In this document: in pieces, positions 1-6,608 of the stretch | Layout of the letters: each line of letters starts with the position of its first letter | How positions within the stretch are numbered: position 1 is the stretch's first letter | Assembly: GCA_030624805.1 (NCBI GenBank) | Contig: JAUXJL010000081.1 | Coordinates: 1-8,031 of the forward strand | Direction: 5' to 3' | DNA from: Acidimicrobiia bacterium | GTDB taxonomy: Bacteria > Actinomycetota > Acidimicrobiia > Spongiisociales > SHLN01 | DNA length: 8,031 nt | The notes under the pieces: generated by a model | Database searches by the model: none | The model's input: the letters and a program-made list of their open reading frames with translations, nothing else | What the model was told of the DNA's origin: nothing | Made by a program: the position numbers and the translations under genes

Positions 1-638
1 CCGGTCACAACCAGCACCGGGACACGAACCTCACCGAGGCGGTCCCAGGCACCATGTGATGCTCCGGCTGCGAAGAAGGCGGCCTCGTATTCAGGGGGGC
101 ACGCCAGCGTCAGCTCTTCGCCGGCGGGGACGAGGCCGCACCGGACATAGGCCTCGAGCGCACGACGGTCCCAGGCGGCAAACACGGGCCGGGCGGAGAA
201 GTGCTCGAGGGCCCGTTCCCGACTCGGGAACGAAGGCCGGCGCCGGCGAGCTCCTCGAGCGAGTGGATGGTCATCGTTTGGCCCGTATGGGGGCGGGAAC
301 ACAATTGGCTCAATGGCCACGATGGCTGCAAACGTCCCGGGCGAGAGAATTTCGGCCATGAGGAGCGAGGCCGCCCCCAGCGAATGCCCAACGCCGACGA
401 TCGGGGGCCGGCTGTCGGCGAGCACGGCCAATGTGTCGCGGGCCGTGTCCCACCAGTCAATCGGAAGTGACGGCACAGCCGACCCGCCGTGGGCCCGGTG
501 GTCCCAGGCGACTGTCGAGCCGTCGTAGTGAAGATCTTCGATCACAGGGGCCCACGTGCCCCGACAGAACCCGGCGGCGTGCGCGAACGCAAGCGCGGGA
601 CCATCAACACCTGACCGGCGCTCGACCTCAATGCGCAC
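1..638 (-). CDS. alpha/beta hydrolase, C-terminus cut off by the window edge
   Basis: This is the first 212 residues of an alpha/beta-fold hydrolase read on the minus strand; the end lies beyond base 1. An N-terminal strand is followed by a His-Ala-Ala-Gly-Phe oxyanion-type segment near residues 20-24. Next comes Asp-His-Arg-Ala-His-Gly-Gly-Ser (46-53), the family's DxRGHGxS element. The nucleophile elbow Gly-His-Ser-Leu-Gly is at 84-88, with Ser86 the catalytic serine. A strand reading VPVLVVTG at the cut edge normally precedes the catalytic Asp, so the Asp and the final His are outside the window. The GTG at 636-638 is chosen because it gives a normal family N-terminus, but no clear Shine-Dalgarno precedes it. 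It starts 20 bp after the CBS-BON stop, so it is probably the third gene of that operon, perhaps translated by coupling. The substrate cannot be told: esterase, lactonase or haloperoxidase-like enzymes all fit. Confidence 0.85.
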   Translation of the reverse strand, partial: MRIEVERRSGVDGPALAFAHAAGFCRGTWAPVIEDLHYDGSTVAWDHRAHGGSAVPSLPIDWWDTARDTLAVLADSRPPIVGVGHSLGAASLLMAEILSPGTFAAIVAIEPIVFPPPYGPNDDHPLARGARRRRPSFPSRERALEHFSARPVFAAWDRRALEAYVRCGLVPAGEELTLACPPEYEAAFFAAGASHGAWDRLGEVRVPVLVVT

Positions 639-658
639 ACCGGACGAGTCGACGTGGT

Positions 659-1333
659 CTACGGCAGGCTGGATGGCTCGGTTCCCACCTGGGTATCGTC
701 GAGCTTCCACGCTACGTCGACCTCAGCGCGGATCACTCCGTCGGTTCGCTGCACCATTGCTTCGAGCAGACGAGTGTCGGTCCGGGTCGGAAGCTCGCCT
801 GAGATGGTGACCACGCCGGCCACGACCGAGATTTCGAGCAGCGTCGGGTCGAGGAACAAGAGTCGCCGAAGGATGTCTTCGCGGATCTCGTCCTCAATCA
901 ACTCATCCGGCCGAGTGAAGGCAGAAACGATGTCTCGACGGCTGAGGACGCCAACCAGTTCGCCCTCACGCGTAACCACGGGAAGCCGTTTGACGGCATG
1001 AGTCGTCATGGTGCGGGCCGCTTCGACAAGTGTGGCATCGGGGCTGATGGTGAACACGTTGTCCGCCATCACCTCGCCGACGGTCTCGGCCTCCGCCAGT
1101 GATTCACGGTTGTCGAACAGGACACCGAGGAGGCCGGGACCCGCCAGGTCGCCACGGTCTACCTCTTTGCGGAGGAAGTCGCCTTCGCTGATCACCCCAA
1201 CCAGCTGCCCGTTGTCGTCGGTGACGGGCAGTCCGCTGATCCGCTTCTCCACCATGAGCCGGGCCGCGTCGCGCAGTGATGTCTCGCGACGGACGCTGAT
1301 TACTTCACTTGCCATGAGGTCGACAACCCGCAT
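659..1333 (-). CDS. CBS-CBS-BON domain protein
   Basis: A soluble protein of 224 residues. CBS domain 1 spans about residues 4-54 and ends in VGVISEGD. CBS domain 2 spans about 86-140 and ends in VGVLSRRD. Each CBS repeat carries the SxxD motif (Ser49-Asp52 and Ser131-Asp134) that often contacts the ribose and phosphate of adenosine nucleotides. A BON domain follows at about 147-212 (VVAGVVTISGELPTRTD, then a helix and the closing strand VIRAEVDVAWKL). The CBS pair plus BON layout is a known bacterial combination; BON is usually linked with membrane or phospholipid association. The ATG at 1331-1333 has a good AGGAG site 5 nt upstream. The gene lies 31 bp after the acyl-CoA synthetase stop on the same strand, so co-transcription is likely. 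The role is inferred to be adenylate (energy-state) sensing; the ligand is unproven. Confidence 0.92.
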   Translation of the reverse strand: MRVVDLMASEVISVRRETSLRDAARLMVEKRISGLPVTDDNGQLVGVISEGDFLRKEVDRGDLAGPGLLGVLFDNRESLAEAETVGEVMADNVFTISPDATLVEAARTMTTHAVKRLPVVTREGELVGVLSRRDIVSAFTRPDELIEDEIREDILRRLLFLDPTLLEISVVAGVVTISGELPTRTDTRLLEAMVQRTDGVIRAEVDVAWKLDDTQVGTEPSSLP

Positions 1334-1364
1334 GCCAACTCCTTTTGCTCAAGCCTACCGGCGG

Positions 1365-4097
1365 CTACTTCCGAAAGGCCTCGGAGGCGGGAATATCCAC
1401 CCGGCCGGGTATGTAGGCCGTAGACACCGTACGCACCTTTATGCGAGCGTCGACGGCTCGCACACCCGATCCCGGCTCGAGCACCTTCACCGGGTTGAGA
1501 TCCATCTCGACTATTTCCGGCACCGCGTCGATGAGCGCCGACACCCTGAGGATCGCTTCTTCGAGCGCTGGAACATCTCCGGGGGGCTGTCCCCGGTATC
1601 CGTCAAGTAACTTGGCGGCTTTGACTTCCCGGATCATGTCATGGGCATCCAGATCGGTAATGGGATGGATCCGGAAGCTGGCATCACCGATGAGCTCAAC
1701 GAAGATGCCACCGAGGCCAAACACTACCAGTGGTCCAAATGATGGGTCCTCCGTCATCCCCACGATTACCTCGTGGCCCCCACCTACGAATTCCTGTACC
1801 AGCGCCCCGTCGGCATCGGCAACGACCGCAGTGACACGGTCAAACCCTTCGCGCACCTCCTCCTCCGTGTTGAGATTGAGTGCGATACCCCCAACATCGG
1901 ACTTGTGGAGGGCCGAGTCGGAAACCACTTTGAGGACGACCGGCCCTCCGAACGTCTCAGCGATCGAAACGGCCTCATCCGCCGTTGAAGCCACCTTCGA
2001 GCGGGGAAGTTGAAGCCCGAACCCGCTCAGGACTTCGGCAACATCATCGGGCTCGAGCCATCCTCCTTCGGGGCCGGTCCGGCTGAGGAACGCTTCGATG
2101 GTCGAACGGGCCCGATCGACCTCGAGACCCGCGAATTCCCGCACCGATCCGGTCGGTCTTTTGAGCCATTCGCCGTAAGTCGCAGCTCGAGCAAGTGCTC
2201 GGGCGGCCGACTCCGGGAACCGATAGACCGGTACCCGGTACTGATCGCTGTGCAGCTCATCGGGTGGGCCTTCCGACCTCATGAACACCGAGAGCAGCGT
2301 TTTGCGGCCCTGATTGTTGAGGCTGGCATCTCGTATCGCTCCCGCCGTCTCGGGGGTGCCCGTGGGAGCCGCCGGAATGTATACAACGATGACGGCGTCG
2401 ATCTCGTCGCTATCGAGCAGGTCGGCCAAACAGGCCCGGTACTCATCGGGGCCGGCCGACGCCACCATATCGACAGGATTCCGAACTGCCGCTTCGGCAC
2501 TGAGGTGGCCGGCAAGTTTCTTCTGAAGATCCTCGGAGAACACCGGCAGCCTCAGACCGGTCGACTCGAGGGCATCAGCGAGAAGAATGCCGGGGCCACC
2601 AGCGTTCGTCAGCACCGCTACTCGTCGTCCATCCGGCACGGGTTGATTGGCGAGCAACGCAGTGATGTCGAACAGCTCATCGAGGTCGTGAGTCCGGATG
2701 ACACCCGCCTGTCTGAACAGGGCGTCGACCGCAACATCGGCGCTGGCGAGCGCTCCAGTGTGGCTGCTGGCTGCTCGGGTCCCGGCGGCGGTCCGCCCCG
2801 ACTTGACAGCCACAATTGGCTTCTTACGCCCGATGCGGCGAGCGAGCCGGGAGAACCGACGCGGGTTTCCGAAAGATTCAAGATAGAGCAGGATCACGTC
2901 TGTGGCCGGATCGTCTTCCCAGTACAGCAACAGATCGTTGCCTGAAACATCCGACTTGTTGCCCACCGAGACGAAGGTGGAAATGCCGATGTTCAGGTCA
3001 CTCGCGTAGTCGAGTATGGCGATGCCAAGCGCTCCACTCTGGCTGGACATCGCTACGTTGCCGGCGGGCGGATACAGAGGGGCGAAGGTTCCATTCAGCT
3101 TGACGGACGGATCGGTGTTGAGGACGCCCATGCAGTTAGGGCCCACCATCCGCATATCGGCATTGCGAACTGCGGCCAACAGCTCAGCCTCCATGGCATC
3201 GCCGTCGCCACCCACCTCCGAGAACCCGGCGGTTATGACGACCAGACCCCGTACGCCCTTCTCAGCACACTGGTGAACGGCGGCCATGACATGTTGCTTC
3301 GGCACAACGATGAAGGCGAGGTCGACCGGGTCGGGAATATCAAGAACAGATGGGTAGGCCCGCACACCGTTGACAGCAGGAGCAGAAGGATTGACCGGGA
3401 ACACTGCGCCTGCAAAGGACTCCTCGAGCAGGTTGTGGAACAACCGGCCACCGATCGAGGCCGGGTTGCGACTCGCTCCGATGACGGCCACCGACCGGGG
3501 GTAGAAGATGGGCAGGAGCGAAGTTGCAATGGCACGTTTTTCCCTGTCGCCTTCGGCTTCCCGTGACTCAGGGGTTTCCTGAGTTGGGAACTCAACGAGA
3601 TAGACGCCTTCGCTGACATGACGTCGCAGGGTGTAGCCCGAATTGCGGAACACTCGCATCATCGGATAGTTGTCTGGAAGCACCCAGGCGGTGAAGCCGA
3701 CTATTCCTTGTCCACGGGCGAAATAGGTGAGATGTTGAAGGAGCTGCGTGCCGATGCCGCGGCCCTGATGGCTATCGTCGACCGCGAAGGCCACCTCAGC
3801 GACGTCATCGTCCTCGCCGGCGCTCCGGTCGTACCTGCCCACCCCGATGATCTCATCCTTGTGCTGCATGACGAAGGCCATCCGATCGGCGTAGTCGACA
3901 TGCGTGAAGTACTCGAGCTCCGCAGGAGTGAGCCGGGTCTTGGCCCGGAAGAACCGGTGATAGACAGCTTCAGCACTCAAACGCGTGAACATGGCGTCGA
4001 GCGCCTCGGAGTCGTCTGGTCGAATCGGTCGCAGCCGGGCTGTGCCACCGTCTTTGAGCGCGACGTCGAATTCAAGGTCAGCGGGGTATTCGGCCAC
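1365..4097 (-). CDS. bifunctional GNAT acetyltransferase / NDP-forming acyl-CoA synthetase (Pat/AcdA-B type)
   Basis: A 910-residue protein in four parts. The GNAT acetyltransferase domain is at about 18-170, with the acetyl-CoA loop QGRGIG at 111-116. The CoA-binding Rossmann domain begins at about 199 (YPRSVAVIGAS). The succinyl-CoA-ligase-like domains run from about 346 (SSQSGALG at 352-359) to about 515. The ATP-grasp domain is at about 654-880. The phosphohistidine motif SSHTGA contains His446, and the ATP-grasp motif LHKSDVGG contains His731, so both relay histidines of ADP-forming acyl-CoA synthetases are present. The family makes acyl-CoA or, in reverse, ATP; Pat relatives acylate protein lysines, including acetyl-CoA synthetase. 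The GNAT-first order is typical of actinobacteria, whereas enterobacterial Pat carries it last. The start is GTG 4095-4097, because AGGAG lies 6 nt upstream; the frame stays open to 4205, but those 36 extra residues look non-conserved. It is the first gene of a minus-strand operon. The acyl substrate is not determined. Confidence 0.93.
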   Translation of the reverse strand: MAEYPADLEFDVALKDGGTARLRPIRPDDSEALDAMFTRLSAEAVYHRFFRAKTRLTPAELEYFTHVDYADRMAFVMQHKDEIIGVGRYDRSAGEDDDVAEVAFAVDDSHQGRGIGTQLLQHLTYFARGQGIVGFTAWVLPDNYPMMRVFRNSGYTLRRHVSEGVYLVEFPTQETPESREAEGDREKRAIATSLLPIFYPRSVAVIGASRNPASIGGRLFHNLLEESFAGAVFPVNPSAPAVNGVRAYPSVLDIPDPVDLAFIVVPKQHVMAAVHQCAEKGVRGLVVITAGFSEVGGDGDAMEAELLAAVRNADMRMVGPNCMGVLNTDPSVKLNGTFAPLYPPAGNVAMSSQSGALGIAILDYASDLNIGISTFVSVGNKSDVSGNDLLLYWEDDPATDVILLYLESFGNPRRFSRLARRIGRKKPIVAVKSGRTAAGTRAASSHTGALASADVAVDALFRQAGVIRTHDLDELFDITALLANQPVPDGRRVAVLTNAGGPGILLADALESTGLRLPVFSEDLQKKLAGHLSAEAAVRNPVDMVASAGPDEYRACLADLLDSDEIDAVIVVYIPAAPTGTPETAGAIRDASLNNQGRKTLLSVFMRSEGPPDELHSDQYRVPVYRFPESAARALARAATYGEWLKRPTGSVREFAGLEVDRARSTIEAFLSRTGPEGGWLEPDDVAEVLSGFGLQLPRSKVASTADEAVSIAETFGGPVVLKVVSDSALHKSDVGGIALNLNTEEEVREGFDRVTAVVADADGALVQEFVGGGHEVIVGMTEDPSFGPLVVFGLGGIFVELIGDASFRIHPITDLDAHDMIREVKAAKLLDGYRGQPPGDVPALEEAILRVSALIDAVPEIVEMDLNPVKVLEPGSGVRAVDARIKVRTVSTAYIPGRVDIPASEAFRK

Positions 4098-4203
4098 GGA
4101 GGTCTCCTGAGTCTTCTCCCAAGTCTCGCGCTGACCGGGTCGGGCCGGTAATCCCCGAACGGTCCAGAGCGCCCGACAACGGCCCGGAGGTAGCGTGCGT
4201 GCC
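4098..4203. promoter_or_regulatory. divergent intergenic region with ribosome-binding sites for both flanking genes
   Basis: This 106-bp gap separates the minus-strand acyl-CoA synthetase operon from the plus-strand winged-helix gene, so promoters in both directions must lie here or just inside the genes. Clear parts are AGGAG on the minus strand (bases 4108-4104), 6 nt before the GTG at 4097, and GGAGG on the plus strand at 4186-4190. I found no convincing TTGACA/TATAAT pair in either direction. Because the neighbour is a winged-helix protein, local control of the operon is possible, but no operator-like palindrome stands out. Confidence 0.5.
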
Positions 4204-5373
4204 ATGCGGAATCACATCACCGACGGCGAGCGCCGCGCTCGCCTCGTGACACGCCACCACCTCAATCGCAGCGCTGTGACAGTCCCGGATTGTGTCGACG
4301 ACATAGCCCTGCACTCGAGCGACCCGGCGTCGCCCTTCCTGGCAGCCTGGGCTCGGGTTGAGGGCTTCTCACGTTCCGATCTCGAGTCGGCCCTCTACGA
4401 GGAGCGTACGCTCTGGCGACTCCACGCCATGCGACGCACACTGTTTGTCGTCACATTCGAAGATGCCGCCATGTTTGATGCCGCCGTGGGCAGCACCATT
4501 GCCAGGCGTGAGCGGAGTCGTCTCGAAGGATGGCTCTCGGACGACGGGGCCGACACCAAGGCGCCGAGCCTCCTGGCAAACCTCGAAGAAGGTGTTATGG
4601 CGATCCTGGCAGACGGTGGGACCCATCGGACTTCTGATCTGGCGGCGGCAATACCCGGCCTCGGAGCAAAGATCAACGTTGGGTCGGGCAAGTGGTCCGG
4701 TCGTGTGCCCATTTCGAGCCGGCTTCTGTATGTGCTCGCCATGGAACGGAAGCTGGTGCGCGCCGAGCCGGCCGGGACCTGGCGTTCGAGCCAATACCAC
4801 TGGGCGGCTACACCGTCTTGGTTCTCCGGGCCGCTCGAAACCATCGACCCCGTGGTCGGCCGGCACCGCCTTCTCGACCACTACCTGGCTTCGCACGGTC
4901 CGGCCACGATGTCCGATATCCGGTGGTGGTCTGGCTGGGGGGCTCAGCATGCCACCGCGGCAATCGAGTCTGCAGGTGCAGTTGCGGTTGGGCTGGATGG
5001 GGGCGGCGAGGGATGGATAGCCCGGGGAGACACCGGCGCGACCGAGCCGGCCGGACGAGCGGTCGCATTGCTACCGGGATTGGATTCCGCCCCGATGGGT
5101 TGGAAGGAACGGACCTGGTATCTGGGCGATCACGGGGACGCCCTATTCGACCGCAACGGGAATGTTGGGCCCACGATCTGGGTCGATGGGCGAATCGTGG
5201 GTGGCTGGGGACAAAACCAAGACGGACAGGTGAAGACCCACTTCCTCGAGAGAGTCGACAAGTGCGCATCGGAGGCAGTGGCAGCCAGGGCCGACGAGCT
5301 CACCGGCTGGCTGGGTGGGACGGTCGTGACCCCGCGCTTTCGGACCCCGCTCGAACGGGAGCTGAGCCGATGA
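4204..5373 (+). CDS. winged-helix DNA-binding domain protein (HTH_42 family, AlkZ/YcaQ-like)
   Basis: A protein of 389 residues matching the HTH_42 family from end to end. The N-terminus MRNHITDGERRARL is followed by LHSSDPASPFLAAWARV (36-52) and RTLWRLHAMRRTLFVV (68-83). The C-terminal block starts at LLPGLD and continues through MGWKERTWYLG, LFDRNGNVGPTIWVDGRIVGGW. The fold is tandem winged helices; relatives AlkZ and YcaQ are DNA glycosylases that unhook interstrand crosslinks. At the position of their catalytic Gln-x-Gln, this protein reads His37-Ser38-Ser39, so glycosylase activity is doubtful and a plain DNA-binding role is possible. The ATG at 4204 matches the family N-terminus, but GGAGG at 4186-4190 is 13 nt away. 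An in-frame GTG at 4195 sits only 4 nt from it and would add three residues. It is followed 47 bp later by the DoxX gene on the same strand. Confidence 0.88.
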   Translation: MRNHITDGERRARLVTRHHLNRSAVTVPDCVDDIALHSSDPASPFLAAWARVEGFSRSDLESALYEERTLWRLHAMRRTLFVVTFEDAAMFDAAVGSTIARRERSRLEGWLSDDGADTKAPSLLANLEEGVMAILADGGTHRTSDLAAAIPGLGAKINVGSGKWSGRVPISSRLLYVLAMERKLVRAEPAGTWRSSQYHWAATPSWFSGPLETIDPVVGRHRLLDHYLASHGPATMSDIRWWSGWGAQHATAAIESAGAVAVGLDGGGEGWIARGDTGATEPAGRAVALLPGLDSAPMGWKERTWYLGDHGDALFDRNGNVGPTIWVDGRIVGGWGQNQDGQVKTHFLERVDKCASEAVAARADELTGWLGGTVVTPRFRTPLERELSR

Positions 5374-5407
5374 TGAGAATCTCCGATAGGTAGGTCCCGT
5401 GCGTTCG

Positions 5408-5413
5408 TAGCCT
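5408..5413 (+). promoter_or_regulatory. candidate -10 element for a leaderless DoxX transcript
   Basis: TAGCCT fits the actinobacterial TANNNT -10 pattern and ends 7 nt before the ATG at 5421, where transcription would begin at or next to the start codon. There is no properly spaced Shine-Dalgarno; an AGGGA at 5415-5419 is only 1 nt from the ATG. No good -35 box is seen 16-18 nt upstream, so the call rests on position alone. Confidence 0.25.
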
Positions 5414-5420
5414 CAGGGAA

Positions 5421-5885
5421 ATGGACTACCAACAGTTGGATCGGAAGGTCTTGGCGTTGCTCCGGCAATGGTCGATTCCGCTGCTTCGAATCTCCCTCGG
5501 CGTGGTGTTTGTGTGGTTCGGCGCCCTCAAGGTCCTCGATATCACGCCGGTGACTGAGTTGGTGGCAGAAACCGTGTACTGGGTGGACCCGGATTGGTTC
5601 GTGCCCTTGCTCGGGTGGGTGGAGATCAGCGTTGGGCTTGCGCTCCTAACACGCCGCGGGTTGCGGTTGGTTCTGCCGCTTTTCCTAGCCCAAATGGCCG
5701 GCACGTTCCTTGTGCTGATCGTGCAACCCGATGTGGCGTTCCAGGAGGGGAATGTCTTCAAACTCACCACCGAGGGTGAGTTTGTCATCAAGAACCTCGT
5801 GCTCCTCTCAGCCGGCCTGGTCGTAGGTGCAACCGTGGACGGCGAACACCTCCCCACGTCAGACTCCGATGTCCTCGTTCCATAG
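5421..5885 (+). CDS. DoxX-family integral membrane protein
   Basis: A protein of 154 residues with four predicted membrane helices at about 19-38, 59-77, 81-101 and 121-138. The DoxX signature is visible: RISLGVVFVWFGALKV in helix 1, a Pro/Trp-rich turn before helix 2, and EFVIKNLVLLSAGLVVGA in helix 4. Length and topology are normal for the family. DoxX proteins are inner-membrane proteins linked to quinol oxidation or redox homeostasis in a few cases; most have no assigned role, and this one cannot be resolved further. There is no other in-frame Met until residue 92, inside helix 3, so the ATG at 5421 is secure despite the absent ribosome-binding site. The last 27 bp overlap the 3' end of the convergent deaminase gene. 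It may be transcribed with the winged-helix gene, or from its own leaderless promoter. Confidence 0.87.
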   Translation: MDYQQLDRKVLALLRQWSIPLLRISLGVVFVWFGALKVLDITPVTELVAETVYWVDPDWFVPLLGWVEISVGLALLTRRGLRLVLPLFLAQMAGTFLVLIVQPDVAFQEGNVFKLTTEGEFVIKNLVLLSAGLVVGATVDGEHLPTSDSDVLVP

Positions 5886-6302
5886 CTCAGGTCTGGCTGT
5901 TATGAAGTCGGTCATGAGCGAGACACATTCGGTGTCGTCGAGGACCTCCAGCGCCACACCCCGCGACCTGACGTAATCCTCCGGGCCCTGAAACGTCCGG
6001 TTTTCCCCAACCACAATGCGGGGTATCTCGTAGAGGAGGGCGGCGCCACTGCACATGTCACACGGTGACAAGGTGGAGTACAAGGTCGATCGGCGATAGG
6101 CATCGGCCGATAGCCGACCGGCATTCTCCAGGCAGTCCATCTCGGCATGCAGGGTCGCACTGCCTTTCTGAACCCGGCGGTTGTGGCCCTTTCCGACTAT
6201 TTCGCCGCCAATGACCAGGACCGAGCCGATAGGAATACCTCCTTCGGACAGCCCAACACGAGCTTCCTGAATAGCGGCGAGGAGGAACGGATCCGGTTCC
6301 AT
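5859..6302 (-). CDS. yeast-type cytosine deaminase (CDA-fold nucleoside deaminase)
   Basis: A 147-residue zinc deaminase. The zinc and proton-shuttle motif His52-Ala-Glu54 and the cysteine pair Pro80-Cys81-Asp-Met-Cys84 are intact. The surroundings match yeast cytosine deaminase Fcy1 closely, as recalled: GHN-x-R-x-QKGSATLH (39-52), LENAGRL, TLY-x-TLSPCDMC, IPR-x-VVGEN, and the tail RPELWNEDIG. Fcy1 residues that hold or cap the base have counterparts here: Asn41, Phe104, Trp141 and Asp144. The family converts cytosine to uracil plus ammonia in pyrimidine salvage. This is not the amidohydrolase-type CodA of E. coli, and the fungal-like C-terminal cap argues against TadA or guanine deaminase. 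The ATG at 6300-6302 gives the normal family N-terminus; a TTG at 6407 would add 35 basic, unmatched residues. No Shine-Dalgarno is seen. Its 3' end overlaps the DoxX gene by 27 bp. Activity on cytosine is inferred. Confidence 0.9.
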   Translation of the reverse strand: MEPDPFLLAAIQEARVGLSEGGIPIGSVLVIGGEIVGKGHNRRVQKGSATLHAEMDCLENAGRLSADAYRRSTLYSTLSPCDMCSGAALLYEIPRIVVGENRTFQGPEDYVRSRGVALEVLDDTECVSLMTDFITARPELWNEDIGV

Positions 6303-6308
6303 CGGCCG

Positions 6309-6314
6309 AGGGTA
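6309..6314 (-). promoter_or_regulatory. candidate -10 element for a leaderless deaminase transcript
   Basis: Read on the minus strand this is TACCCT, a TANNNT match ending 6 nt before the ATG at 6302. That is the distance expected when transcription starts on or beside the start codon. The gene has no Shine-Dalgarno, which fits leaderless translation. A -35 box is not evident, so confidence is low. Confidence 0.25.
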
Positions 6315-6490
6315 GCCAACGGAGCCGATGCCGACCGGGCGGAGGCGACGCGCCAGCTTTGACCCGGGACGGGGCACGAACCGCCAACGCTGCCCAAGCG
6401 TCTTCAACCGGGTTTTGGTCTCGTCCGCCTATTCCCATACTTCGTCGACGGGGGCCGAGCCGGCCGTACCCCACATGTATGACCACCCAG

Positions 6491-6608
6491 CAGTCGCGCA
6501 ACTGCCAAGCAACCCGAAGGCTTGCCCCAGCGACCGAAGGGTCGCCCCAGCAACCGAAGTGTTGCCCCCGCAGTTGCGAAGCAACTGCCAAGCAACCCGA
6601 AGGGTTGC
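6491..6608. repeat. array of six short palindromic repeats, about 20-21 bp period
   Basis: Six palindromes follow one another at 6491-6504, 6509-6525, 6530-6545, 6550-6565, 6571-6587 and 6592-6608, separated by 4-5 nt spacers (CCAA, CCCA, CCCA, CCCCG, CCAA). Units 5 and 6 are perfect: CAGTTGC-GAA-GCAACTG and GCAACCC-GAA-GGGTTGC, each with a 7-bp stem; unit 5 extends to 8 bp at 6570-6588. Units 2-4 are imperfect versions with stems based on GCRAC and GTYGC. Unit 1 has lost the GAA centre. Centres fall at about 6497.5, 6517, 6537.5, 6557.5, 6579 and 6600. No T-run follows, so this is not a classic terminator, and there are no unique spacers, so it is not a CRISPR array. It may act as a protein-binding array, as RNA hairpins in the lipoprotein leader, or as a REP-like extragenic element. 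Confidence 0.85.

Noticed and set aside
2010..2945. 311-codon plus-strand open frame antisense to the acyl-CoA synthetase
   Set aside because: It lies wholly opposite a strongly conserved gene, has no family motif, and long antisense frames are expected in GC-rich DNA.
3618..4151. 177-codon plus-strand open frame opposite the GNAT domain
   Set aside because: The opposite strand encodes a clear GNAT domain; this frame shows no conserved features and is a shadow.
4098..4205. Upstream start for the acyl-CoA synthetase, adding 36 residues
   Set aside because: The GTG at 4097 has a well-spaced AGGAG, and the extra residues do not resemble a GNAT N-terminus.
6303..6407. Upstream TTG start for the deaminase, adding 35 residues
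   Set aside because: The added segment is basic and unmatched, while the ATG at 6302 matches the length of fungal cytosine deaminase.
6491..6608. CRISPR array
   Set aside because: Units are about 16-17 bp palindromes with 4-5 nt spacers that are nearly the same; there are no unique spacers and no cas genes.
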